From Roseobacter sp. CCS2 (GTDB lineage: Bacteria > Pseudomonadota > Alphaproteobacteria > Rhodobacterales > Rhodobacteraceae): a DNA stretch of 64,000 bases. Both the position numbers and the translations under genes were made by a program. Positions 55,453 through 64,000 of the stretch are shown piece after piece (the stretch's first letter is position 1; the number at the start of each line of letters is the position of its first letter). A model generated the notes under the pieces. That model was not told where the DNA came from. It worked only from the letters and a program-made list of their open reading frames with translations, and ran no database searches. Where the stretch lies: the NCBI RefSeq assembly GCF_000169435.1, contig NZ_AAYB01000003.1:310001-374000 (forward strand), read 5' to 3'.

Positions 55453-56871
55453 ATGAGCAAATCCCCCATTCTGATGTGGTTCCGGCGCGATCTGCGTCTG
55501 GGCGATCACGAAGCATTGACAGCGGCCTGTGATGCGGACCGGCCCGTGATCCCGGTGTTTATTTATGATGAGCTGACCGAAAGCATGGGCGCTGCGCCCA
55601 AGATGCGCTTGGGCCTGTCGGTCGCTGATCTGGCGGCGTCGTTGAATGAAAAGGGCAGCAAGCTGATCCTGCGCCGTGGTAAAGCGCTTGATGTCTTGCG
55701 GGAGCTGATCAAGGACACCGGGGCTGATACGGTTTACTGGTCGCGCCTTTATGATCCCGATGGCAAGACGCGCGATACGGATGTGAAAGCGGCGCTGAAG
55801 GATGATGGTATCACCGCCGAAAGCTTTAAAGGTCATGTGCTGTTTGAGCCTTGGACAGTCGAGACGAAAATAGGTGGGTTCTACAAAGTCTACACACCAA
55901 TGTGGAAATCTGTGCGGGGCAATGATGTGCCAGCGGCACTACCCACACCGGGGACAATCCCGGTGCCTGACAGTTGGCCGAAATCTGATGATATCGCCGA
56001 TTGGCAAATGGATGCGGCGATGCACCGTGGCGCCGATACCCTGAAAAGCCACTGCACTGTGGGAGAGGCAGCAGCCTCGCATCGGTTGGGGGCGTTTATT
56101 GCCAATCACGTGGCCAATTACGTCAAGAACCGTGACTTGCCAGCGGTCGACGGCACTTCTGGCCTGTCCGAAAACCTGACCTACGGCGAGATTAGTCCGC
56201 GCAAATGCTGGCACTCTGGTTGGCAGGCGCTGAATGACGGGAAAGGGGATGCTGAAACGTTCCTCAAAGAACTGGTTTGGCGAGAGTTCGCGTATCATCT
56301 GGCCTATCACACGCCGCGTATCACGACAGATAACTGGAAAGAAGACTGGGATGCCTTTCCCTGGAACACCGATGAACGTCTGGCCGAGGTGAAAGCCTGG
56401 AAACAAGGGCGCACCGGCATTCGTTTTGTCGATGCAGCCATGCGCGAAATGTATGTGACAGGCACGATGCATAACCGGGGGCGCATGATCGTGGCGTCCT
56501 ATTTGACGAAACATTTGTTGTGTCACTGGAAGATAGGCATGAATTGGTTCGCCGACTGCCTGATCGACTGGGACCCATGCAGTAACGCAATGGGCTGGCA
56601 ATGGTCGGCAGGGTCGGGGCCGGACGCGACCCCCTATTTCCGGGTATTCAATCCGGTCACGCAGTTGGACAAGTTCGACAAGGATCGCGCCTATATCAAA
56701 AAGTGGATCGCAGAAGGCACTAAGCGTCCCAGCGCGACAGCACTGTCATATTATGATATGATACCCGAAAGCTGGGGTATGACGGCGCAGGACAGCTATC
56801 CTGATCCGATTGTGCCTGCGGACGTTGGACGCAGCCGTGCTTTGGACGCTTATCAAAACAGGGGCTTTTGA
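55453..56871 (+). CDS. phrB: Deoxyribodipyrimidine photolyase
   Basis: The 472-residue light-driven enzyme splits cyclobutane pyrimidine dimers. The N-terminal antenna domain starts MWFRRDLRLGDHEAL; the FAD domain contains FVDAAMREMYVTGTMHNRGR and DWDPCSNAMGWQW. It ends RSRALDAYQNRGF. It lies between the class-V gene and a cyclopropane synthase gene; in Rhodobacter sphaeroides both photolyase and CFA synthase genes belong to the RpoE singlet-oxygen response. Confidence 0.96.
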   Translation: MSKSPILMWFRRDLRLGDHEALTAACDADRPVIPVFIYDELTESMGAAPKMRLGLSVADLAASLNEKGSKLILRRGKALDVLRELIKDTGADTVYWSRLYDPDGKTRDTDVKAALKDDGITAESFKGHVLFEPWTVETKIGGFYKVYTPMWKSVRGNDVPAALPTPGTIPVPDSWPKSDDIADWQMDAAMHRGADTLKSHCTVGEAAASHRLGAFIANHVANYVKNRDLPAVDGTSGLSENLTYGEISPRKCWHSGWQALNDGKGDAETFLKELVWREFAYHLAYHTPRITTDNWKEDWDAFPWNTDERLAEVKAWKQGRTGIRFVDAAMREMYVTGTMHNRGRMIVASYLTKHLLCHWKIGMNWFADCLIDWDPCSNAMGWQWSAGSGPDATPYFRVFNPVTQLDKFDKDRAYIKKWIAEGTKRPSATALSYYDMIPESWGMTAQDSYPDPIVPADVGRSRALDAYQNRGF

Positions 56872-56998
56872 TTTCCGTAAGGTCAGGAAGGCTATTTTTG
56901 AACGTTTTCCGTGACTTCGCCGTATCAAAGGTTAACTTGATGAAAAAGCTGGGCCGCAAAGAACGGCCTGTGGCAACGATAAGACGACAGGAAGACAA

Positions 56999-58207
56999 AT
57001 GATCTTAACAAGTACAGACGGCCAAACGGGGCTGCCGCGTTACTTTGGCCGCGTGTTTGATCAGGTGAAAGACCTGCAAAAAGGTCGGGTCGATATCATT
57101 TTACCAGACGGACGCCATTTTCGCGCCGAAGGATCCCAGCCGGGTTATGTGGCCGAGGTGCATGTACACAACGACGATCTGTTCGCCCGCACCGTGCGCG
57201 AAGGCGACATGGGATTTTCCGAAGCCTATCTTGATGGCTGGTGGACCACGCCTGATCTCATGGCTGTGATGGATTTCATGCATGATGAGGCTGATCACAT
57301 TTATGATGGGTTTCCGGCCCAAACGCTGATCCGCGCCTATGAACGGCTGCGGTTTTGGATGCAGCGCAATTCAAAAAGCCAAGCCCGCAAGAACATCAGC
57401 TATCACTATGACCTGGGCAACGAATTTTATAGTCTTTGGCTTGATGACACGATGACCTATTCATCTGCGATTTTTGAAACTGGTCAGGAAAGCACTGAAG
57501 CCGCGCAAACGGCGAAATACGCCAGCATGGTTGATCAGATGGGCGCCAAAGCGGGCGACCATGTGCTTGAAATTGGCTGCGGCTGGGGTGGTTTTGCCGA
57601 ATACGCCGCTAAAGAGCGCGGGATCAAGGTCACCGGCCTGACGATCAGTCAGGAACAGCACGACTACGCGGTTGCGCGCATGGCGAAAGCAGGCCTTTCG
57701 GATATGGTCGAGATCAAGATGCAGGATTACCGGGACGAAAAGGGCACCTATGACGGGATCGCCAGTATCGAAATGTTCGAAGCGGTGGGTGAACAGTATT
57801 GGCCGACTTACTTTGAAACGGTGCGCGAACGGCTTAAACCGGGCAAGAACGCAACACTTCAGATCATCACCGTAAAGGACGAACGATGGGAAAGTTACCG
57901 CAAAGGGGTCGACTTTATCCAGAAGTACGTCTTCCCCGGTGGCATGCTGCCAAGCCCGAAGGTTTTGCGGCAAGAGGTTGAAAAGGCTGGATTAAATGTC
58001 AATAATTCAATTGAGTTTGGCAAAAGCTACGGTTTGACATTGCGCCGCTGGCATCAAACCTTCAATGAAAAATGGGATCAGGTTGCGTCTTTGGGATTTG
58101 ACGAACGCTTTAAGAGAATGTGGGATTTTTATCTGACCTCTTGTGCCGCGACTTTTGATAGCAGAAACTGCGATGTAACGCAGATTACCGTGTCGCGACC
58201 GAGTTGA
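56999..58207 (+). CDS. cfa: Cyclopropane-fatty-acyl-phospholipid synthase family protein
   Basis: The 402-residue SAM-dependent enzyme methylenates unsaturated acyl chains of membrane lipids. The family start of the core ISYHYDLGNEFYSLWLDD and SAM motif VLEIGCGWGGFAEYA are intact, as is EMFEAVGEQYW. AGGA precedes the ATG by 6 nt. Membrane protection against acid or singlet oxygen is the usual role. Confidence 0.94.
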   Translation: MILTSTDGQTGLPRYFGRVFDQVKDLQKGRVDIILPDGRHFRAEGSQPGYVAEVHVHNDDLFARTVREGDMGFSEAYLDGWWTTPDLMAVMDFMHDEADHIYDGFPAQTLIRAYERLRFWMQRNSKSQARKNISYHYDLGNEFYSLWLDDTMTYSSAIFETGQESTEAAQTAKYASMVDQMGAKAGDHVLEIGCGWGGFAEYAAKERGIKVTGLTISQEQHDYAVARMAKAGLSDMVEIKMQDYRDEKGTYDGIASIEMFEAVGEQYWPTYFETVRERLKPGKNATLQIITVKDERWESYRKGVDFIQKYVFPGGMLPSPKVLRQEVEKAGLNVNNSIEFGKSYGLTLRRWHQTFNEKWDQVASLGFDERFKRMWDFYLTSCAATFDSRNCDVTQITVSRPS

Positions 58208-58245
58208 GTGAGAGGTCGCGCGCGTCAAAAAAAGGACGCAGTGAC

Positions 58246-58689
58246 ATGCCCACAGCCGGACGTCTTGCTGGTGCAGTTATATTTGGTTTGTTTGGGTGGT
58301 ACCTTGCCGGCCTAACCATTCCGTTTTTTCCAGAATCAAATGCCCCTGACTTCTGGCTTCCAGTGGTCGGCGGCATTAGTCTTATCATTGGATGGCGCGT
58401 GTGCGGTCGTCGTGCCGGACAAGGGTACAGCCCAGCAACAGGTATTGGGCTGACATGCGGTGTTGCGATCGTATTTTGCTCCATCTTTATAGTGTCCTTT
58501 AATCAGATGATAAAAAACGCACTACGCAATCGTTATCGAGACGGGACAATGGAAGCGGTGACTGATGTCTTCAATCAGATGATCGAATTCTCGATTATGT
58601 TTGCGGATGTGACACTGATCGCAACTGTGTTGATTGGTGGCGTCGTCTGTGCGTGGGTGACGGAGTTTTTTGCCCAACGCTTTCCCTAG
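58246..58689 (+). CDS. trgA: TrgA-like tellurite resistance membrane protein
   Basis: The 147-residue protein has four hydrophobic segments and the TrgA pattern MPTAGRLAGAVIFGLFGWYL, then GWRVCGRRAGQGY. trgA was defined in the trgAB/cysK tellurite-resistance locus of Rhodobacter sphaeroides, and the same gene order is present here. AGGA lies 9 nt before the ATG at 58246. How it affects tellurite is unknown. Confidence 0.87.
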   Translation: MPTAGRLAGAVIFGLFGWYLAGLTIPFFPESNAPDFWLPVVGGISLIIGWRVCGRRAGQGYSPATGIGLTCGVAIVFCSIFIVSFNQMIKNALRNRYRDGTMEAVTDVFNQMIEFSIMFADVTLIATVLIGGVVCAWVTEFFAQRFP

Positions 58690-58692
58690 ATT

Positions 58693-59808
58693 ATGGACCT
58701 TTTTGTTTACGGCACCCTAAGGTCGCCTGCATTGATGGCTGCCGTATCCGGCGCGCTGCCGCACACCAGCCTGTCGGCCACCCTTGATGGATACGGTGTG
58801 TTTCCGGCCGATGGTGATGTGGTGCCATTTATCGCGCAGCAGGCTGGCGCTGTAGCGGAAGGCATCGTCTACAAAGACGTTACCGACGTGCAAATGAGCC
58901 GCTTGAACCTTTATGAAGGTGCCTTCGATTATCGGCTGGTTCCGGTCACGGTGCAGACGCCAGCCGGGCGGCTGGCCGTGTCATGTTATTTGCCGTCTAA
59001 TGATGCCAAGCCGGGCGCTGAAAGCTGGTCTTTAGCTGCATGGGAAAAGGACCACCTTGCGCCTGCAATTCTGGCCGCGACAGAGGTTTTTACGCGCGAC
59101 CCGCTGCCTTCTTCCTCGGCTCTGCGGGCAATGTGGCCTATGGTTGAAGCGCGCGCATGGTCAAAACATCGCGCAAAACCATCACCGGCCACCCGCCGGT
59201 TTAGACCCGGGCCAACGGATTTTGCAATTGAACGGGCGCATTCGCCACATGGAAATTTCTTTCTGTTTCAGGCGGTTGATCTGCAGCATCGCCAGTTTGA
59301 TGGTGGTGTGACCGGTACACTGAAACGCGAGGCGTTTTACGGTATCGATGCTGCAATTGTGCTGCCCTATGACCCGGTTCGGGATCGCGTGCTTTTGGTT
59401 GAACAAGCACGGATCGGTCCGCGGCTGCGCCATGATCCTAACCCTTGGATGTTGGAACCTGTGGCAGGTATTATTGATGCGCGCGAAACCCCCGAAGACG
59501 CCGCGATGCGCGAGTGTGAGGAAGAGGCGGGCCTGCATATAAAAGAGATGGTCCCTGCGGGATCATTTTATGTGTCTCCGGGGGCCACAACCGATTATTT
59601 CTATACCTATGTGGGGTTATGCGATCTGCCGCAGCTGGAAACCTACAGTGGCGGGCTTGAGGAAGAAGCGGAAGATCTGCGACTGCATCCAATGTCACTT
59701 GATGCCGCCATGGACTTGGCCGATAGCGGTGAAATCGCAACCGGCCCGGCGCTTTTCCTGCTTTATTGGTTGCTGCGCCATCGGGACCGATTGCGCGCCC
59801 GAGGCTGA
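58693..59808 (+). CDS. trgB: TrgB-like fusion of GGCT-type and Nudix hydrolase domains
   Basis: The 371-residue protein joins an N-terminal gamma-glutamylcyclotransferase-like domain (MDLFVYGTLRSPALM, about residues 1-120) to a C-terminal Nudix domain (about 180-365). The Nudix box GIIDARETPEDAAMRECEEE, completed by AGL, is intact, as in ADP-ribose pyrophosphatases. Cyclotransferase domains act on gamma-glutamyl amines and link to glutathione. It follows trgA by 3 nt. A thiol-related role fits the next gene, cysK. Confidence 0.92.
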   Translation: MDLFVYGTLRSPALMAAVSGALPHTSLSATLDGYGVFPADGDVVPFIAQQAGAVAEGIVYKDVTDVQMSRLNLYEGAFDYRLVPVTVQTPAGRLAVSCYLPSNDAKPGAESWSLAAWEKDHLAPAILAATEVFTRDPLPSSSALRAMWPMVEARAWSKHRAKPSPATRRFRPGPTDFAIERAHSPHGNFFLFQAVDLQHRQFDGGVTGTLKREAFYGIDAAIVLPYDPVRDRVLLVEQARIGPRLRHDPNPWMLEPVAGIIDARETPEDAAMRECEEEAGLHIKEMVPAGSFYVSPGATTDYFYTYVGLCDLPQLETYSGGLEEEAEDLRLHPMSLDAAMDLADSGEIATGPALFLLYWLLRHRDRLRARG

Positions 59809-59876
59809 TCCTTTGTTTGCTTGATGTTGTGCAGTCGCGGTCCTACACAGAAACAAGTGAATGAAAGGGCTGTGAC

Positions 59877-60905
59877 ATGACCATTAAGACCGATCTTGCA
59901 GACGCCGTGGGAAACACGCCCCTGATAAAGTTGCGCGCCGCGTCCGAAGCGACAGGATGCACCATTCTAGGCAAGGCGGAGTTCCTAAACCCCGGTCAAT
60001 CGGTTAAGGATCGTGCCGCCCTTTTTATGATCAAAGATGCCATCGCGCGCGGTGATCTGCGCGCCGGTGGCACCATTGTTGAAGGGACGGCGGGCAACAC
60101 CGGGATTGGCCTGGCCTTGGTTGGGGCCTCAATGGGGTTCAAGACGGTCATCGTGATCCCGGAAACGCAAAGCCAGGAAAAGAAAGACATGATCCGCGTC
60201 GCAGGGGCGCAATTGGTCGAAGTACCCGCAGTGCCTTACGCCAATCCCAATAACTACGTAAAGTATTCCGGTCGTCTGGCGGCCGCATTGAATGAGACTG
60301 AACCCAATGGTGCGATTTGGGCAAACCAGTTTGACAATACGGCCAACCGGCAGGCTCATATCGAAACAACCGGGCCTGAGATTTGGGAGCAAACAGACGG
60401 GAAAGTTGATGGATTTACCTGTGCCTGCGGCTCTGGTGGTACGCTTGCCGGTGTGGGCCATGTATTGCAGCCAAAGGGTGTGAAAGTTGGTATTTCCGAT
60501 CCTGATGGTTCGGGCCTCTATAAACTTTATACCGATAAGGTGCCGCCGGCAGGAAATTCGATCACTGAAGGGATCGGGCAAGGCCGCATTACGGCAAACC
60601 TTGAAGGGTTCACCCCGGACTTTGCCTATAAAATTCCTGATGCCGAAGCATTACCGATTGTGTTCGATCTGCTGCAGCACGAAGGACTTTGCATGGGCGG
60701 CTCTACCGGTATCAACATCGCTGGCGCGATACGCTTGGCGCGGGACATGGGGCCGGGGCATACGATTGTGACGATCCTGTGTGACTACGGCACGCGGTAT
60801 CAATCCAAAATCTTCAACCCAACGTTCCTGCGTGAAAAGGGATTGCCTGTGCCGGATTGGATCGAAGCCGATGTCGACGTACCAGTGGTGTTTGAAGACG
60901 TATGA
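59877..60905 (+). CDS. cysK: Cysteine synthase A (O-acetylserine sulfhydrylase)
   Basis: The 342-residue PLP enzyme makes cysteine from O-acetylserine and sulfide. The PLP lysine is Lys44 in PGQSVKDRAA, and TAGNTGIGLAL and GSGGTLAGVG form the substrate and phosphate loops. It is slightly longer than the usual 310-330. Location after trgAB matches the Rhodobacter tellurite locus. A weak promoter TTGATG-N17-TACACA may lie in the 68 nt upstream. Confidence 0.95.
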   Translation: MTIKTDLADAVGNTPLIKLRAASEATGCTILGKAEFLNPGQSVKDRAALFMIKDAIARGDLRAGGTIVEGTAGNTGIGLALVGASMGFKTVIVIPETQSQEKKDMIRVAGAQLVEVPAVPYANPNNYVKYSGRLAAALNETEPNGAIWANQFDNTANRQAHIETTGPEIWEQTDGKVDGFTCACGSGGTLAGVGHVLQPKGVKVGISDPDGSGLYKLYTDKVPPAGNSITEGIGQGRITANLEGFTPDFAYKIPDAEALPIVFDLLQHEGLCMGGSTGINIAGAIRLARDMGPGHTIVTILCDYGTRYQSKIFNPTFLREKGLPVPDWIEADVDVPVVFEDV

Positions 60906-63220
60906 TCCGGCATTTCATCGCGTTTGGCCTGCTGTGCCTGTGTATTGCGGGCGGTCCCGTGGCAAGCGTGGCGCAAGAGCAAGCCACGACTGAACTTGCG
61001 TTGCCTGACGCCAATGAGTTCGAGCGTCTTGCCGAACGGGCCGAGGCTATTGCAGCGCGCGATGATGCATCCTTGTTTGCAATCAGCAGGTTACGTGGCG
61101 AACTTGTCGTCTGGCGCGATGCTTTTCTGGAACGTTCAGAGGTTAATACCGGGCGTTTGGCAACCGTTGACACACAAATAGCGGCATTGGGTCCCGCGCC
61201 TGAAAGCGGCGAAGAAGCTGAAAGCGTTGCCGCGCGCCGGGCAGAACTAACCGCCCAGCGCCAAGCATTGATGGCACCGCGTTTGTTGGCGCAAGAGGCG
61301 CATGCGCGCGCAAACGGCTTGATCGGCGAATTTGATGCACAGTCGCTACAGCAGCAAACCAGCGAACTGACCGTGCGCGGTCCATCACCATTGAACCCAA
61401 CACATATCGGCGCTGCAATGGCGGCGCTTTGGGGGCTGGTCGAAGTTGTTGGCGCCGAGGTCACAGCAGGGGTTTTCACGCAACGCCAGTCAGGGCAATT
61501 GGCGCGCGAACTTCCGCGGGCATTGGTCTTGTTCATCATCGGTATTGGATTGTTGGGGGCAGGGCGCCGGTTGGTGACCCGTTGGCGTTCCCGCGTGGCT
61601 ACAGGCGCGCGTCGTTTGCGACCGTTGCTTTTGTTTGCCGTCTCTGCTGTCCAGTTGATTGTCCCTTTGGTGGGGCTTTTTGTGTTGTCAGAGGCGCTGC
61701 AATCCCTGGATATATTCGGATTGCGGGGCGGTGATGTTGTCGCGGCGATCCCACTTGCCGGTTCATTTGTCATTCTTGGTTGGTGGCTTTCACGGCTGAT
61801 CTTTCCCACGGGTGTGACACAGGGATACCTTGGATATGATGCAGCGACGCGCGCCACAGGACGCATGCTAAGTGCCGCTATCGCATGGGTCATGGCGATT
61901 GGTACGCTGATTGGGGCCGGGCTGCGCACGATGGAGATGACACCAGGTGCGGAGGCCGCGTTCGAATGGCCATTTCTATTCACCTTGGGCGTTTTGTTCT
62001 GGCGGTTTGGCCGCGTGATTGCCACCAAACCGCAAGCGCGCGGTGATGAGGTTGTTTCAGCCGGGCGGATGCGTGGATATCTTGGCCGGGTTGCCACGAT
62101 TGTTGCCATTGTCGCGCCTGTGCTGGCGGCCATCGGCTATACGGCTGCTGGCATCGCACTATTGGGGCCCTCTATCTTGTCCATGGCGCTGATTGGTGTC
62201 TTATTCCTGCTACAACGCATCGCACATGACATGACGCAGCGGCCCGATAACGAAGAGGACTTTCGCGGCATGTATGCGCTGGTCCCGGTTATTGTCAGTT
62301 TCGTGCTTTTTATCGCCAGTCTGCCGCTTTTTGCCTTGATCTGGGGCGCACGCGTTGATGACCTGATCGAACTGTGGACCCGGTTCCGCGAAGGGTTTGC
62401 GATTGGTGAAACCCGCATTTCGCCGACCGATTTCCTGATGTTCGCCGCCGTTTTTGCTGTGGGCTATATCCTGACCCGCTTTATTCAGGGCACGCTGCGC
62501 AAATCGGTCTTGCCACGGACGCGGCTTGATCTGGGCGGTCAGAACGCCATCGTCGCGGGCTTTGGCTATGTCGGGATCATTCTGGCTGCGATTATTGCGA
62601 TCACAAGTGCGGGGATTGATCTGTCGAACCTTGCGATTGTCGCTGGTGCGCTGTCTGTGGGCATCGGTTTTGGTTTGCAAAATATCGTGTCGAACTTTGT
62701 GTCCGGTATCATTTTGCTGATCGAACGCCCTGTCAGCGAAGGGGACTGGATCGAGGTGGGCGGCCAAATGGGGTATGTGCGGGCGATATCCGTGCGCTCG
62801 ACCCGGATTGAAACGTTTGATCGGACCGATGTGATCATTCCCAATGCGGATTTGGTCAGCGGTCAGGTGACAAACTGGACGCGTGGCAATCTGGTGGGCC
62901 GTGTTATTGTCCCTGTCGGGGTCGCCTACGGCACAGACGTCGATAAAGTGACCGAGATTTTGCGCGGCATTGCCGAAAACCATCCGCTTGTTGTGATGAC
63001 ACCGCCGCCTGCGGTGCTGTTCCAAGGCTTTGGTGCAGACTCGCTTGATTTTGAAATCCGCGCCATCCTGCGCGATGTGAACTATGTGCTGGTCACAAAA
63101 TCCGAAATGAACCACGCGATTACCAAGGAATTCGCGGCTGCCGGTATTGAGATTCCGTTTGCGCAGCGTGACATCTGGTTGCGTAACCCCGAAGTGCTCA
63201 AGGATCCGACACCATCATGA
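60902..63220 (+). CDS. Large MscS-family mechanosensitive channel with DUF3772-type N-terminus
   Basis: The 772-residue protein has a signal peptide (about 1-24), a periplasmic coiled-coil region (about 30-160), around ten transmembrane helices, and the MscS core with pore helix VGIGFGLQNIVSNFVSGII and beta domain IERPVSEGDWIEVGG. It is of the YbdG/MscK size class and should open under osmotic down-shock. The ATG overlaps the cysK stop. Confidence 0.93.
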   Translation: MIRHFIAFGLLCLCIAGGPVASVAQEQATTELALPDANEFERLAERAEAIAARDDASLFAISRLRGELVVWRDAFLERSEVNTGRLATVDTQIAALGPAPESGEEAESVAARRAELTAQRQALMAPRLLAQEAHARANGLIGEFDAQSLQQQTSELTVRGPSPLNPTHIGAAMAALWGLVEVVGAEVTAGVFTQRQSGQLARELPRALVLFIIGIGLLGAGRRLVTRWRSRVATGARRLRPLLLFAVSAVQLIVPLVGLFVLSEALQSLDIFGLRGGDVVAAIPLAGSFVILGWWLSRLIFPTGVTQGYLGYDAATRATGRMLSAAIAWVMAIGTLIGAGLRTMEMTPGAEAAFEWPFLFTLGVLFWRFGRVIATKPQARGDEVVSAGRMRGYLGRVATIVAIVAPVLAAIGYTAAGIALLGPSILSMALIGVLFLLQRIAHDMTQRPDNEEDFRGMYALVPVIVSFVLFIASLPLFALIWGARVDDLIELWTRFREGFAIGETRISPTDFLMFAAVFAVGYILTRFIQGTLRKSVLPRTRLDLGGQNAIVAGFGYVGIILAAIIAITSAGIDLSNLAIVAGALSVGIGFGLQNIVSNFVSGIILLIERPVSEGDWIEVGGQMGYVRAISVRSTRIETFDRTDVIIPNADLVSGQVTNWTRGNLVGRVIVPVGVAYGTDVDKVTEILRGIAENHPLVVMTPPPAVLFQGFGADSLDFEIRAILRDVNYVLVTKSEMNHAITKEFAAAGIEIPFAQRDIWLRNPEVLKDPTPS

Positions 63221-63933
63221 CAGAACTGCTTTTCCGCAAAGACGCCTATGCCCGCGAAGCGACAGCCAAAGTGAGCCAGATCACGTCGGAAGGCGGGATC
63301 GTGCTGGATGGGACAATCTTTTATCCCACGTCCGGCGGCCAGCCCGGCGACAGCGGCACGTTACGCTGGAAGGGCCGCGAGATTGATATCGCGACGACGG
63401 TGAAAGGCGAGGGGGATGCGGTGGTCCTTGTTCCGGCAGAACCGGCAGGGATGCCCACGATAGGCCAAGACGTGACCCAAGTGCTGAACTGGGACCGGCG
63501 CTATCGTCATATGCGCGTGCATACCGCGTTGCACCTGTTGTCGGTGGTTATCCCGCTGCCGGTATCAGGCGGGTCAATCGGGGCCGAAAAGGGGCGCTTG
63601 GACTTTGACATGCCCGAAGCACCCGAAGATAAGACTGCCTTGGAAGACGACATCAACCGTTTGATCGCCTGCAACATGCATGTGACCGAGGAATGGATCA
63701 GCGATGAAGAGCTGGACGCCCAACCTGATCTGGTGAAAACCATGTCTGTGCAGCCCCCACGCGGAACCGGCAGGATCCGTCTTGTGCGCATTGGGGTCGG
63801 CGATGAAACAGCCGATTTGCAGCCCTGTGGCGGGACGCATGTCGCCAACACCGAAGAAATTGGGCGGGTGCGTATTGGTAAAATCGAAAAGAAAGGCCGC
63901 CAGAACCGGCGCGTCTATCTGCATCTGGAGTAG
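63217..63933 (+). CDS. alaX: Alanyl-tRNA editing protein AlaX
   Basis: The 238-residue protein is a free-standing homolog of the AlaRS editing domain that hydrolyses mischarged Ser-tRNA-Ala. The zinc ligands are visible in VHTALHLL and CGGTHVAN; TIFYPTSGGQPGDSGTL is also typical. It overlaps the MscS gene by ATGA. Confidence 0.94.
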   Translation: MTELLFRKDAYAREATAKVSQITSEGGIVLDGTIFYPTSGGQPGDSGTLRWKGREIDIATTVKGEGDAVVLVPAEPAGMPTIGQDVTQVLNWDRRYRHMRVHTALHLLSVVIPLPVSGGSIGAEKGRLDFDMPEAPEDKTALEDDINRLIACNMHVTEEWISDEELDAQPDLVKTMSVQPPRGTGRIRLVRIGVGDETADLQPCGGTHVANTEEIGRVRIGKIEKKGRQNRRVYLHLE

Positions 63934-63937
63934 GGCT

Positions 63938-64000
63938 ATGTGGCGTTTTGTAATCCTTTTGGTGGGGTTGACCTGCGCCAGCCTGCCTGCCGCAGCAGAC
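63938..64000 (+). CDS. Start of a secreted protein (truncated by window end)
   Basis: Twenty-one codons are visible: a signal peptide MWRFVILLVGLTCASLPAAA followed by Asp. GGAG lies about 9 nt upstream and the gene follows alaX by 4 nt. Nothing more can be said. Confidence 0.7.
   Translation, partial: MWRFVILLVGLTCASLPAAAD

Noticed and set aside
56872..56998. RpoE or RpoH-type promoter before the cyclopropane synthase gene
   Set aside because: TGAT and TAAGA-like strings occur but with the wrong spacing (36 nt).
60814..62133. Long minus-strand open frame of 439 codons
   Set aside because: It lies wholly antisense to the cysK end and the MscS channel gene, has Arg/Ser/Pro-rich low-complexity content and no recognisable domain.

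Overview
The window is chromosomal DNA of an alphaproteobacterium of the order Rhodobacterales, most likely a marine member of the Roseobacter group. The evidence is a DMSP demethylation cluster (dmdA, acuI, BCCT transporter), a trgA-trgB-cysK tellurite locus, a circularly permuted two-piece tmRNA, a LexA box of the alphaproteobacterial type (GAAC-N7-GAAC) before recA, a DUF1476 ATPase-inhibitor gene, an alphaproteobacterial SspB, and protein sequences throughout that read like Roseobacter orthologs. The genus is not certain. No insertion sequence, prophage, integrase or CRISPR array was seen. Coding density is high, many neighbours overlap by 1-4 nt (ATGA, GTGA, TTGA, TGATG), and three convergent pairs overlap at their stop codons.

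Layout. 0.1-8.5 kb: ppx/gppA, rlmE, a small P-loop kinase, divergent glpR / glpD-glpK (glycerol-3-phosphate use), a sulfotransferase-like gene, and recA with its SOS box and terminator. 8.7-14.7 kb: alaS with two small trailing genes, typA, a DUF4328 membrane protein. 14.8-19.7 kb: icd, a CAT-anticodon tRNA, purM-purN, rnd, sufE. 19.7-23.7 kb: a corrinoid methyl-transfer neighbourhood (DUF1638 protein, small membrane protein, B12-binding protein, radical SAM protein, homocysteine S-methyltransferase) that looks like pieces of a split methionine synthase. 23.9-29.2 kb: ATPase inhibitor, purC-purS-purQ, and a DctB/DctD-type two-component pair whose regulator lacks the sigma-54 contact motif. 29.2-37 kb: rne with a long leader, a DenD-like dehydrogenase, tusA, ccdA, an alpha/beta-hydrolase membrane protein and a cytochrome P450. 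37-43 kb: fumC with DUF4169 and ribbon-helix-helix genes, sspB, chrB-chrA, a von Willebrand A protein, and the permuted tmRNA gene. 43-47.2 kb: small membrane and SRPBCC genes opposite a LysR regulator, hemN with an FNR-like box, and an SCO protein. 47.3-54.2 kb: a GntR regulator with paired operators opposite a compact run DUF2182-DUF1326-DinB-dmdA, then acuI and a BCCT transporter. 54.2-64 kb: class-V aminotransferase, photolyase, cyclopropane fatty acid synthase, trgA-trgB-cysK, a large MscS channel, AlaX, and the start of a secreted protein.

How they work together. DMSP would be imported by the BCCT carrier and demethylated by DmdA to methylmercaptopropionate and methyl-tetrahydrofolate; AcuI detoxifies acryloyl-CoA from the cleavage route. 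The methyl group could re-enter methionine synthesis through corrinoid proteins like those at 20.5-23.7 kb. sspB and ssrA lie 3 kb apart and serve the same ClpXP quality-control pathway. Several genes point to redox, metal or photo-oxidative stress (chrBA, trgAB, DUF2182/DUF1326, phrB, cfa, sco, ccdA). All functions are inferred from sequence alone; no database search was possible.
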